Shown here piece by piece: positions 9,311-17,524 of a stretch of DNA of 64,000 nucleotides. The position numbers and the translations under genes were made by a program. The notes below the pieces were generated by a model. It saw only the letters and a program-made list of their open reading frames with translations, had not been told where the DNA came from and did no database searches. The DNA is from Pyrenophora tritici-repentis (lineage: Eukaryota > Ascomycota > Dothideomycetes > Pleosporales > Pleosporaceae): the NCBI RefSeq assembly GCF_003171515.1, contig NC_089390.1, positions 1,116,001 to 1,180,000 of the forward strand. Reading direction: 5' to 3'. Each line of letters starts with the position of its first letter. The stretch's first letter is position 1.

Positions 9311-9966
9311 TTAGAAGTGTTGATGTCCTATTCGACGACGTATAGGATGTAATAACGCTTCTTGACTTTGCAATCGCTATAGCTTAGGCAAGAACTATAT
9401 CTCTTGTGTGCCAAATATGACACGTCTTAGCACAGCGATTCATCATAAGCTTCGTCGCCGAAAGATGCCGGCAAACGTTACTGAGGTCGTCAAGGGCGAT
9501 GATGTTTAGTCCAGGAACATAAGTCTTTTAGCGAAGGGGGTTTCCACATCTCATATATGCCATATGAGATAATCAGAGTAGCTCCGCTGAGAGTATCGCA
9601 CCTCGCGTGACTTCATTGCGTCTCTCCTACTCAATGTCAATGCTTGCCCTTTGCATCCCCAGCAGAGACTGAAGCGAGGTACCCAGCTCTTCGTCCTGGT
9701 CAACTTCACCATAACCTACTGTGGAATAAGAAGATATCACCACTAGTCGACACGACCTCAGCAATCTGCTTCCTCCTTACAGCTACTCGAAATGTGATCA
9801 AGACCGCGCACTAAGTCCTCAACTCGTACAAGAACGATTTATCATTAAAGCATACTAAGTTTGCCAGCGAGGCATCCGGCCGCCGCCTTGTAACTGCCCT
9901 GGAAACGCCTGAAGAATTGTGCGAAAGGAACGGGGTATCTGCCTATCCAAGCTCTTCAAAACACCA
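9311..9966. other. Intergenic, no supported gene
   Basis: Holds the 3' flank of the SPP1-like gene. Nothing else recognised. Confidence 0.5.
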
Positions 9967-11955
9967 TCATGACCCGACGACCTCAACCCAGCCCTCTCTG
10001 TTGCGCTCCTCCCTAGAGCCGTCGTCGGCGATGAGCTCCTTTGCGAGACCGTCCTTTGCGCCCCGCCGCCTCGCACGCTCACGCACCGAGCGCTCCTCCT
10101 TTTCGCACTCGCGAATGGCCTCGACGACCTCCAGCTCCTCAAAGCGGGCGTCCTGGAGATTGAGCTTCTGCCATTGAGGATGCTTCTGGCAGCGCTTCTT
10201 AAGACAGGCCGTCTCCTTGGCCTCGACATCCATGTCGATTGCATCACCGTCGGTGGCGGAAATTTGCTCGTCGGTCGGGGACAGCGTCGAGTGGGTAAAT
10301 GCTGCACGCCCGTGTCTGCTGTTCCGCCACAGGAGAAACTCTGCGTCGGACCAGCTCAGCCGCGAGTCGTAGCCGCAAAAGTCCTTCATCTTGAGCTTCT
10401 CGCGGTCCGCCAGACGCACAGCCTGTTCCTTTGCCATGCTGACAAACTTCTCGCGGTCCTTGAGCACCTCCAGTCGGTCTTTGAGTTGTGACTTCTCCTT
10501 GTGCAACGCGGTCAGCCGCTCAATCTCGCCCGCAGTCAACGCAAGGTCCTCGCCGTTGGATGGGAACGTCGCGCGTGACGGAGAAGCTGTCTGCGGAGGG
10601 GTGAGGACGCCAGTGCCGAGATTCTTGAATGCCTGAATGTTTGGTGATGCATCGACCAGCGCCTTAAGATCCTTTGCTCGCAGCGTCCCCCCGAGCGGCG
10701 TTGGCTCCTCGTCCTCCTCGTCCGTCTTCTTCTTCTTCTTTTTCGTCCCATTCGTCGCCTTTGCACCCGCCGTCCGATGTAGCTGCTCCGACATGAAGAG
10801 CACGCCACACTCGTCCGTGCAGTACTTGCTCACCCTGTCCTTGGCCAACCGCGCCGGCTTCCGACAGCCATCCCGTCTGCACATTGGCTTCCAGGTGGTG
10901 TGGCCTTTGCCATTCTCCTCACACAGCGGACATATGAACTTGTCGACCAGCTCCTCGTCCGCTTGCTTCATATTAACGCAGTCGCCGTGGAACCAGTCGT
11001 CACACCCGCCATCGCAGCCAATCATCCACTTGTGGTTGTCCGGCTTCTTGCACAGACAGTACAGGTTATGGTCCTCGGATGAGTCGTCTTCGTCGGTCGC
11101 GTGGGTTTGCGAGCAGTTGTCGGGCGCGGGCGAGGATTCGAGAGCGGGCGTGCCCTTTTTCAGCTTGGGCGGCCTCGACGCGCGCGCGGTAGGCGTGACG
11201 GAGCGCGCGCCATCTTCCGTCTCGACTCTGCGTTTCTTATTCGGCTTGGACGTCTTTGCAGTTCCCTTTTTCTTGACTGTCGACCCGGACGGCGCTGGCC
11301 GCTTCTTGGTTGGTCTGGGTTCGACTACAATACCATCAGAAACACTGGCATGTCGTTTCCGCAGGCCCAGTTCGCCCTGTTTGGCCAGCTCGAGTGCCTT
11401 GAGAGTGTCAACGTCTATGGTGTCGGCGGAAAGCTCGGGTTGTCGGTCCTGGGCTGGCGGCGTGCTTTCGCGCGGGGTGGCCGAGGGCTCATTTTTGATA
11501 AAAGGCAGCGTGTCGCGCACTGCAGGCTCCGCGTCATCCATGGCAGCTTCGTCCTGCATCTGCTCCTGCAGCGCCGTGGACAAATTTTGGATAGGAGCGA
11601 GGACGGGCGCAGGCGAGGTCCGCGAGAGTTGGGACTGCCGCCGCTTCTGCTCTTCGGGCGAATTAGAGCCATGGTGGTAATGCTCGAGCGTCGGCGAGTG
11701 GGCCTGGGGCGGTTCGACGGGCGGCGAGGGCTCGACTGGCGCGTGGAGAGAGCCGATGCTGCTGGTGCGTCGCGGAGCCGTCGAAAAGGCCGTGGGGGAG
11801 GGAAGTTCTCTCGGGGCGTATTGCTTGCCGTTGCCCAGCGTCGCCAGCGTCGTCAGGGCATCGGCAGCTTCAGTTGTCGTCGTCATGGTCTGCGTAACCG
11901 ACGGGCGCCGCTCGGGGGCAGCCTCGTGGTTGAGGAGGGAGTCGATGCTGCTCAT
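9967..11955 (-). CDS. SPP1: SPP1-like PHD-finger subunit of the Set1/COMPASS complex
   Basis: Single exon, 662 residues from the ATG at 11955. The frame is open another 66 codons upstream, but only with a TTG, so 11955 is the start. A PHD finger spans about residues 296-345: YCLCKKP, MIGCDGGCDDWFHGDCV and FICPLCEE supply the Cys4-His-Cys3 ligands, and the WF-H aromatic is in place. A second Cys cluster follows (MCRRDGCRKPA ... SKYCTDECG), the arrangement seen in yeast Spp1 and animal CXXC1. In the family the PHD finger reads H3K4me2/3 and the protein supports Set1-dependent H3K4 methylation in the nucleus. The N-terminus (1-290) is Pro/Ser-rich and disordered with basic patches (KKRPAPSG, KKRRVE); the C-terminus is coiled coil. 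A Copia element now starts 218 bp upstream of the ATG. Confidence 0.85.
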   Translation of the reverse strand: MSSIDSLLNHEAAPERRPSVTQTMTTTTEAADALTTLATLGNGKQYAPRELPSPTAFSTAPRRTSSIGSLHAPVEPSPPVEPPQAHSPTLEHYHHGSNSPEEQKRRQSQLSRTSPAPVLAPIQNLSTALQEQMQDEAAMDDAEPAVRDTLPFIKNEPSATPRESTPPAQDRQPELSADTIDVDTLKALELAKQGELGLRKRHASVSDGIVVEPRPTKKRPAPSGSTVKKKGTAKTSKPNKKRRVETEDGARSVTPTARASRPPKLKKGTPALESSPAPDNCSQTHATDEDDSSEDHNLYCLCKKPDNHKWMIGCDGGCDDWFHGDCVNMKQADEELVDKFICPLCEENGKGHTTWKPMCRRDGCRKPARLAKDRVSKYCTDECGVLFMSEQLHRTAGAKATNGTKKKKKKTDEEDEEPTPLGGTLRAKDLKALVDASPNIQAFKNLGTGVLTPPQTASPSRATFPSNGEDLALTAGEIERLTALHKEKSQLKDRLEVLKDREKFVSMAKEQAVRLADREKLKMKDFCGYDSRLSWSDAEFLLWRNSRHGRAAFTHSTLSPTDEQISATDGDAIDMDVEAKETACLKKRCQKHPQWQKLNLQDARFEELEVVEAIRECEKEERSVRERARRRGAKDGLAKELIADDGSREERNREGWVEVVGS

Positions 11956-12173
11956 TGTGTGCTTATCGTCAGGTAGGGCATGGCGCGACGAGCAATTGAG
12001 GTGAGGGCCGAAACGAAACAATGTTCGCGTGGTGGCGGCTGGTGTGCAAAATGGAGCCGTTTCAATCAGCTTGGCGCGCAAGCGCTCGAGGGCGGGCGTA
12101 GCGGCGTAGCCTTGCTCGACTCGATACCTCGTCTGATACGTTGACGCTGACAAATGCGCTTAACTACAGTACA

Positions 12174-12408
12174 TGTTAAGAATATGTTAGGTTCAGTCCA
12201 GGTCGGCGAGGTGAGGTTCGTGGAGTAAGCCCGAGCAGAAGGACCGACGCGGAATGATGATCTGTCATGTACGTCCTAAGATCATCATAACAACAAGTAG
12301 ATAGAACAATAGCTCTTAGTGAAGTTCAATCCAATACAGGGTTACCTTTCGTACCTCTACTCGGTCGCCTATGGTAGTCATACCACCAGAGGAGACCTTG
12401 TTCTAACA
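12174..12408 (+). repeat. 5' LTR of the Copia element
   Basis: 235 bp, TGTTA...TAACA. Contains a perfect 10-bp inverted repeat ATGATGATCT / AGATCATCAT separated by about 17 bp. Confidence 0.95.
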
Positions 12409-15400
12409 GGTTATGAGCCCGGTTGCCTAACCCAACGTTATTGTTTTCAAACACCTACCCGAGTCACGAAGGACTCAGATTCAAGAAGGAATCAGAAAAG
12501 AAAAGAAGTCGTGTACAACGCGGTTAACACGCAATCACACTTAAAGACCTCAGACTCTGAACCCGAGGAAATTGAGACATGCCGTCTCTCAAAAGACATT
12601 GTCGGTAAGGCCTCTCCATCTACTTGGGCTGCCGACACTGGCGCCTCCTCCCACATGTCTGACCAACCCTCATTGTTTAGACGAATGATCAAGATCAAGC
12701 GAAGACTAGTTCGGGTTGGAGGGGGAGAATTATATGCAGACTGGAAAGGAGAAGCTCAAGTGGTGTGTAAAGACGGATCGTCGACATGGTTGTCAGAAGT
12801 ACTGCTTGTACCTAACCTTGGAGTCAATTTGTTATCAGGGAGAAGAATTTGCGCAGCAGGCCTGAAGGGTCGTTTCAATTCACACGTACTATGCTTCAAA
12901 CTAGGAAAGGAGATCATTATTAAAGCAACTATGGACGACGGCCTCTACGTAGTGTCACACATTGCCGATGGATACCACGAGACAGCATTCCTAGGCACGG
13001 AACCCCATACACCAGTTAAGAGCGAGCTTAAGGTTAATGAAAAGGAGAGATACCTGCTGTATCACAGACGTTTCGCACACCTAGGACCTACAAAGATTGC
13101 CAAACTCCACGAAGTTACAACTCTCCAGAAGAAGATTCAAGTTCCAGAGAAGATTGAAATCTGCGAAGTGTGTTCCCTGACAAAGATGAAGAACAGCATC
13201 CCTAAGCAGCTAAGAGAGCACAAGGCCACGAAGCTAGCCTTAGTACAGTTTGACATTGCTGGACCCTTTCCAACATCTCTACGAGGAAACAGGTGGTTCC
13301 TCCAAATTATTGATAGCTACACGCGGAAAAACTGGGTTATCCCGCTGAAGAAAAAGGGAGACGCACAACGGGAACTCCGAATCTGGAAGACCTTTGTAGA
13401 ACATCAAACTGGCGAGAAAGTCAAAGCTGCTGGAACCGACAATGCACCAGAACTTCTACAGCAAGCTGAGGAATGGAGAGTTACACAAGGCGTGGAAATT
13501 CAGCCTACAACAATTGCTTCCTCACACCAGAATGGACCAGCCGAGCGAAACATCCAAACTGCTGAAGCTGATATGAGAGCAATGTTGAAAGACGCTGGTT
13601 TACCAATTGAGTTTTGGGATGAAGCTGTCGAAGCAGACGCATACCTACGCAACCGTACAAACACAGGACCTATGATCAATGGAAAGCAAGTCAGTCCTGA
13701 AGAGGCATTCACAGGAACGAAACCATCCATTGACCACATCCGTGTATGGGGGAGCAAATGCTATTCGTACATCAACCCTAAAACGATTCCAGCAGACCAA
13801 CGACATGACAAGCTCGTGGACCGTGGCAGAATTGGAGTATTTATGGGATATTCTGAGACAACAAATAAGCAGTTCAAGTTCTATTCGCCAGAGCTTGGAT
13901 ACACCTCAAGGACAAGCCGATTGTCAGTGGACGAATACACCCCTGGAGGGAAAGTTGAACTACGACTGCGAAACATACCAGCTGGACCACAAGGAACGCA
14001 GAATACGATGCCAGACCGAAAACCAAGAGGAAGACCTAGGAAGGATCTAGAATTATCTCCTGCCGAACGAATGGAACCAACTCCTACCGAACGAATGGAA
14101 CCATCTCCTGCAGAACCAATGGAACCATCTCCTACCGAACCAATGGAACCATCTCCTGCAGAACCAATAGAACCAGTTTCCGAGAACCTAATGGAACCAT
14201 CTTCGGCAGAGCTAACTCATGAACCAGTGAAGCGTCACAGAGGAAGACCAAGGAGGCTAACTACTATTCCTCCTACTGCACCATCTGATGAGCGGGTTCC
14301 TAATCTTGTGAACGAAGAGGGGCCCGAAGAACCGTGTACCCAGTCTGTACGAGAAAAGGAGATTCCACGATACTTCACTAGACAAGCCAAACGGAAGAGG
14401 TCTAACGAAGAGATTGTTGAGGACGAGAGATTTAGCAAGATCGTTAAAGCTATGCTAGCCCAAGTTGGCCTTACAGAAGAGCAAACACGACTATCTGAGA
14501 AGGCTTTCGCAGCAACCGAGATCGCAGGAATCCAGATCCCCCAGACACACGAGCAAGCTATCAACGACCCAAAGTATGGAAAGCAATGGAAAGCAGCAAT
14601 ACTTGAAGAGATAATCGCGTTAATAGAGAATCGAACCTGGGAGGAAGTTCCAAAGCCAAAAGACGCGAACATGGTTGATTCAAAGTGGGTTTTTACAGTC
14701 AAAACGAATCTCGACGGGACTGTTGAGAGGTTTAAGGCACGCCTTGTGGCAAGAGGTTTTACGCAAGCACACGGAACAGACTACAACGAGACTTTTGCCC
14801 CGACAGTCCGCATGGACACCTTACGTCTGTTTATGGCCACTGTCGCAGCGGAAAACCTGGAATGTTTCCACTTTGACATTAAGAATGCATTCACAGAGTC
14901 GCACTTGAAGGAAGAGATCTTTCTTAAGCAACCCCAAGGAGTAGAAGTCAAAAAAGGATACGTCCTTAGAGTTCTCCGCAGCTTATACGGACTCAAACAG
15001 GCTGCTCGCGACTGGAACTTGTTGATAAAGAAAGAACTTCTGGCATGGGGATTCGTACAAAGCCTCGCAGACCCGTGCATGTTTATCCACAAAGAAAAAC
15101 AACTCCGTATCCTCGTCTACGTTGATGACATTGCTGCTGCTGCAAAAGATCGAGCTCAAATTGATTGGTTCTACGAGAAGCTTTCTGGAAGATTCAACAC
15201 CAAGAACCTGGGGGAGATTCATAAGATCCTTGGAGTACGAGTTACGCGAGACAGAAAGCGCCGCACAATCTACCTCGATCAAGAGCAGTACCTACACGCA
15301 GTACTTGACAAGTTTGGAATGTCTAGCAAACAACACAGAGACAAGAAGATTCCATCTGCAGATTACACTTCATTTAGGCCAGCCACTGACAACGACACCC

Positions 15401-16110
15401 GAATCGACATCACTGAATACCAGCAAGTGATAGGGAGCCTTATGTTTGCTATGGTTCTTACACGTCCAGACATTGCATTCACCCTCGGAAAGCTAAGCCA
15501 ATACATGAGCGATCCAGCAGAACACCATGGCCATGCGTTGAAGAACCTGCTACGATATCTAAGGTCGACAGTGACATTGAAGCTACGCTACGGACCAGGG
15601 GGAGTACACTCGCAATTTGTCATCTACTCTGATGCTGACTGGGCAAGCGACATGGTAGACCGAAAGAGCGTTTCAGGGAGCACTGCAATGTTCTACGGAG
15701 GTCCAATATCATGGTCTAGCAAGAAGCAACGGTCTGTTGCAACGTCAAGCTGCGAATCTGAATACATCGCACTATCAACATGCTGCAAGCAAGGCCAGTG
15801 GATTGCTCAAATGTTTAGAGATCTTGGGTTCCCAAAGTACATTGGAAAAGACACCAACAAGGTCCAGATGCTAGGAGACAACCAGGGTGCCATTGCACTT
15901 ACAAAGAACCCTCACCTTCACGAAAGATCAAAGCACATCGACGTCTGTTATCATTTTATCCGAGACCTAGCAGAACAAGGCAAACTCGATGTGGCCTACG
16001 TTCCAACTGCAGACATGGTGGCTGATGGAATGACAAAGCCATTGCAGCGAGTCGCATTCGAGAGATTCAAGAACCAATTAGGAGTTGTCCTTGGACCGGA
16101 CCTGCCCTGA
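12319..16110 (+). CDS. Copia Pol polyprotein, 5'-truncated (no gag, no start codon)
   Basis: The frame is open from inside the 5' LTR to TGA 16108-16110, but its first ATG is at 12655, after the protease active site. Counting codons from 12319: protease DTGAS at 106; integrase zinc-binding His/Cys region at about 246-292 (HRRFAHLG ... CEVCSLTK); integrase catalytic D-D-E at about 312, 374 and 409 (FDIAGPF, TDNAPEL, NGPAERN); reverse transcriptase from about 755 with YVDD at 934; RNase H with YSDADWASD near 1103 and DNQGAIALTKNP near 1190. All catalytic motifs look intact and no internal stop is present. Codons 580-620 are a tandem 8-residue repeat (M/I-E-P-S-P-A/T-E-P). Gag and the natural start are gone, so this copy should depend on another element for particles. 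Confidence 0.85.
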   Translation: MKFNPIQGYLSYLYSVAYGSHTTRGDLVLTGYEPGCLTQRYCFQTPTRVTKDSDSRRNQKRKEVVYNAVNTQSHLKTSDSEPEEIETCRLSKDIVGKASPSTWAADTGASSHMSDQPSLFRRMIKIKRRLVRVGGGELYADWKGEAQVVCKDGSSTWLSEVLLVPNLGVNLLSGRRICAAGLKGRFNSHVLCFKLGKEIIIKATMDDGLYVVSHIADGYHETAFLGTEPHTPVKSELKVNEKERYLLYHRRFAHLGPTKIAKLHEVTTLQKKIQVPEKIEICEVCSLTKMKNSIPKQLREHKATKLALVQFDIAGPFPTSLRGNRWFLQIIDSYTRKNWVIPLKKKGDAQRELRIWKTFVEHQTGEKVKAAGTDNAPELLQQAEEWRVTQGVEIQPTTIASSHQNGPAERNIQTAEADMRAMLKDAGLPIEFWDEAVEADAYLRNRTNTGPMINGKQVSPEEAFTGTKPSIDHIRVWGSKCYSYINPKTIPADQRHDKLVDRGRIGVFMGYSETTNKQFKFYSPELGYTSRTSRLSVDEYTPGGKVELRLRNIPAGPQGTQNTMPDRKPRGRPRKDLELSPAERMEPTPTERMEPSPAEPMEPSPTEPMEPSPAEPIEPVSENLMEPSSAELTHEPVKRHRGRPRRLTTIPPTAPSDERVPNLVNEEGPEEPCTQSVREKEIPRYFTRQAKRKRSNEEIVEDERFSKIVKAMLAQVGLTEEQTRLSEKAFAATEIAGIQIPQTHEQAINDPKYGKQWKAAILEEIIALIENRTWEEVPKPKDANMVDSKWVFTVKTNLDGTVERFKARLVARGFTQAHGTDYNETFAPTVRMDTLRLFMATVAAENLECFHFDIKNAFTESHLKEEIFLKQPQGVEVKKGYVLRVLRSLYGLKQAARDWNLLIKKELLAWGFVQSLADPCMFIHKEKQLRILVYVDDIAAAAKDRAQIDWFYEKLSGRFNTKNLGEIHKILGVRVTRDRKRRTIYLDQEQYLHAVLDKFGMSSKQHRDKKIPSADYTSFRPATDNDTRIDITEYQQVIGSLMFAMVLTRPDIAFTLGKLSQYMSDPAEHHGHALKNLLRYLRSTVTLKLRYGPGGVHSQFVIYSDADWASDMVDRKSVSGSTAMFYGGPISWSSKKQRSVATSSCESEYIALSTCCKQGQWIAQMFRDLGFPKYIGKDTNKVQMLGDNQGAIALTKNPHLHERSKHIDVCYHFIRDLAEQGKLDVAYVPTADMVADGMTKPLQRVAFERFKNQLGVVLGPDLP
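12409..12427 (+). other. Primer-binding site matching the anticodon arm of initiator tRNA-Met
   Basis: Directly after the LTR the sequence reads GGTTATGAGCCCGGTTGCC. Its reverse complement contains GGGCTCATAACC, the anticodon stem-loop of eukaryotic initiator tRNA-Met. Copia and some relatives prime from a cleaved half-molecule of this tRNA; this site fits that mode rather than a 3'-end primer. Confidence 0.7.
14056..14175 (+). repeat. 24-bp tandem repeat inside pol
   Basis: Five copies of a 24-bp unit such as CCTGCAGAACCAATGGAACC, encoding Pro/Glu/Met-rich octapeptides between integrase and reverse transcriptase. Likely an unstructured linker. Confidence 0.85.
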
Positions 16111-16117
16111 GGGGGAG
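16109..16117 (+). other. Polypurine tract
   Basis: GAGGGGGAG lies directly before the 3' LTR, at the expected site for plus-strand priming, and overlaps the pol stop codon. Confidence 0.8.
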
Positions 16118-16352
16118 TGTTAAGAATATGTTAGGTTCAGTCCAGGTCGGCGAGGTGAGGTTCGTGGAGTAAGCCCGAGCAGAAGGACCGACGCGGAATG
16201 ATGATCTGTCATGTACGTCCTAAGATCATCATAACAACAAGTAGATAGAACAATAGCTCTTAGTGAAGTTCAATCCAATACAGGGTTACCTTTCGTACCT
16301 CTACTCGGTCGCCTATGGTAGTCATACCACCAGAGGAGACCTTGTTCTAACA
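16118..16352 (+). repeat. 3' LTR of the Copia element
   Basis: 235 bp, identical to the 5' copy by direct reading; followed by the GTACA target duplication. Confidence 0.95.
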
Positions 16353-16367
16353 GTACAGTACAATACA

Positions 16368-17378
16368 TCACTCGTCGTCTTCTCTCCGACGCCCTCGTTT
16401 CCGCCCTGATGGCCCTGCCTCTCCGACCTGCCCTGCCTCGCCTGTACTATTGTGAGCCTCGGCCACATCGAGCGTCCTTTGAATGCGCTTGTTCAGCTCC
16501 GTCTGGTCCTCGCTCTCGCCATATACAGCCCGAATAAACTGCGCAACGCCCTCCCCGCCCACCTCGACCTTTCCTCTCGGTCCGACAATGTAGTCGATAG
16601 TCTCCTCTGTGCCACCTGATACGTCCTTGACCTTTACAATATACCCATCCTTCACCATTGCAGCGAGTGTCTTGTCTTTGGTGCCGAGAGGTGTTGTTTG
16701 GTCGGCATTCATCCGCCGCAGTGCGCGATCGAGCTTGCCTTCAGGAATGATGCCGCCGGAGATGATGATGAATGCTATGACTGTGGTATACAATGCAACA
16801 TAAGAGTCTTCGACGTTGATTAGACCGTCATCAAGTGGTCGTGAGGGGCCGATAATCTCGGGTATCCGGTATTGATCTGGTAGGATAGTTTGCAACACCC
16901 AGATACTTGTCGATTTGCTTTGAGACTCTGACGCGGCGGCCGCTACGAATGTTAGACAAGTCAAGATCAACATCAATTACATACCTCGCTTTTGTCGTAA
17001 TGTCACCCTTTCTTGTTTCGGTAGCTCTACAAGTTGCATGCCAAACACATCCATAAGTTGACGGTTGGCTTCTGTAAAGACTTCCTTGAAGTGACGGGCA
17101 TGTGATCCGAGTACTGCCATTGTTAGAGATACCACTAAATGGATAAAATACTCACCCTTCTCATTGATCTCCTGCCGCTTGAGAGGCTTCCGTGAATGCT
17201 CACACGATAGCGCATACCGTACTAGTCCCTTGGCCAGTTGTTGGACGCTACCACTGCCCTGCTCGACCTGGGTCTCCATATCCTCCTCCTCTGGAGATTC
17301 ATCTCTTTCTCTCCGCCGACGTGGTTGCGCAGGCGGGGTTTCGTCAGGCTCTTCTCTTCGTGATCTTCGAATAGGCAT
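16368..17378 (-). CDS. nse3: Nse3, MAGE-domain subunit of the Smc5/6 complex
   Basis: Three exons: 17378-17156, 17113-16985 and 16942-16368, total 308 residues. Both introns are 42 bp (GTGAGT...GGCAG with CTAAC; GTATGT...CGTAG with CTAAC) and keep frame. The N-terminus is a basic/acidic disordered tail (PIRRSRREEPDETPPAQPRR). The MAGE domain follows: VQQLAKGLVRYALSCEHSRK, KPLKRQEINEKVLGSHARHF, GMQLVELP, and WVLQTILPDQYRIP; then YTTVIAFIIISGGIIPEGKL, the signature helix of MAGE proteins, and a winged-helix end DYIVGPRGKVEVG. Nse3 binds Nse1 and Nse4 in Smc5/6, which acts in recombination repair. The C-terminus is basic (RKRGRRRE). The Copia insertion begins 15 bp after the stop, so its 3' UTR or terminator is displaced. 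Divergent to AIM18 across 146 bp. Confidence 0.88.
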
Positions 17379-17524
17379 TGCGAGTGTTGTGGACTGATAT
17401 CTTTCGTAGGGCTGATGGACGCGACGCGAGGGTCCATGCGCTAGTGATTGACGACATCGTCTGGTCCAAGCTTTTCCGCATTACACCCGCATCGCAACGT
17501 GCGTCGCTACAACCAGCATTCACC
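17379..17524. promoter_or_regulatory. Short bidirectional promoter between nse3 and AIM18
   Basis: Only 146 bp separate the two divergent ATGs, so both promoters and both leaders must share this interval. No TATA box seen. Confidence 0.6.

Larger units (their letters stand above)
12174..16352 (+). mobile_element. Copia-type LTR retrotransposon, gag-less, with identical LTRs
   Basis: Element of 4,179 bp flanked by a 5-bp target duplication GTACA (12169-12173 and 16353-16357). Both 235-bp LTRs begin TGTTA and end TAACA and read identical base for base. A primer-binding site follows the left LTR and a polypurine tract precedes the right one. The internal part is only about 3.7 kb and encodes protease, integrase, reverse transcriptase and RNase H in the Copia order; no gag region or zinc knuckle is present. 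Identical LTRs and clean duplications indicate a very recent insertion. It lies between nse3 and SPP1. Confidence 0.95.

Noticed and set aside
10637..11976. Long plus-strand frames opposite the SPP1-like gene
   Set aside because: They are antisense shadows of a GC-rich coding sequence; the minus strand has the PHD finger.
12319..12408. Start of the pol protein inside the LTR
   Set aside because: The only in-frame candidate there is GTG; an ATG is absent until 12655, so the open frame through the LTR is most likely accidental.
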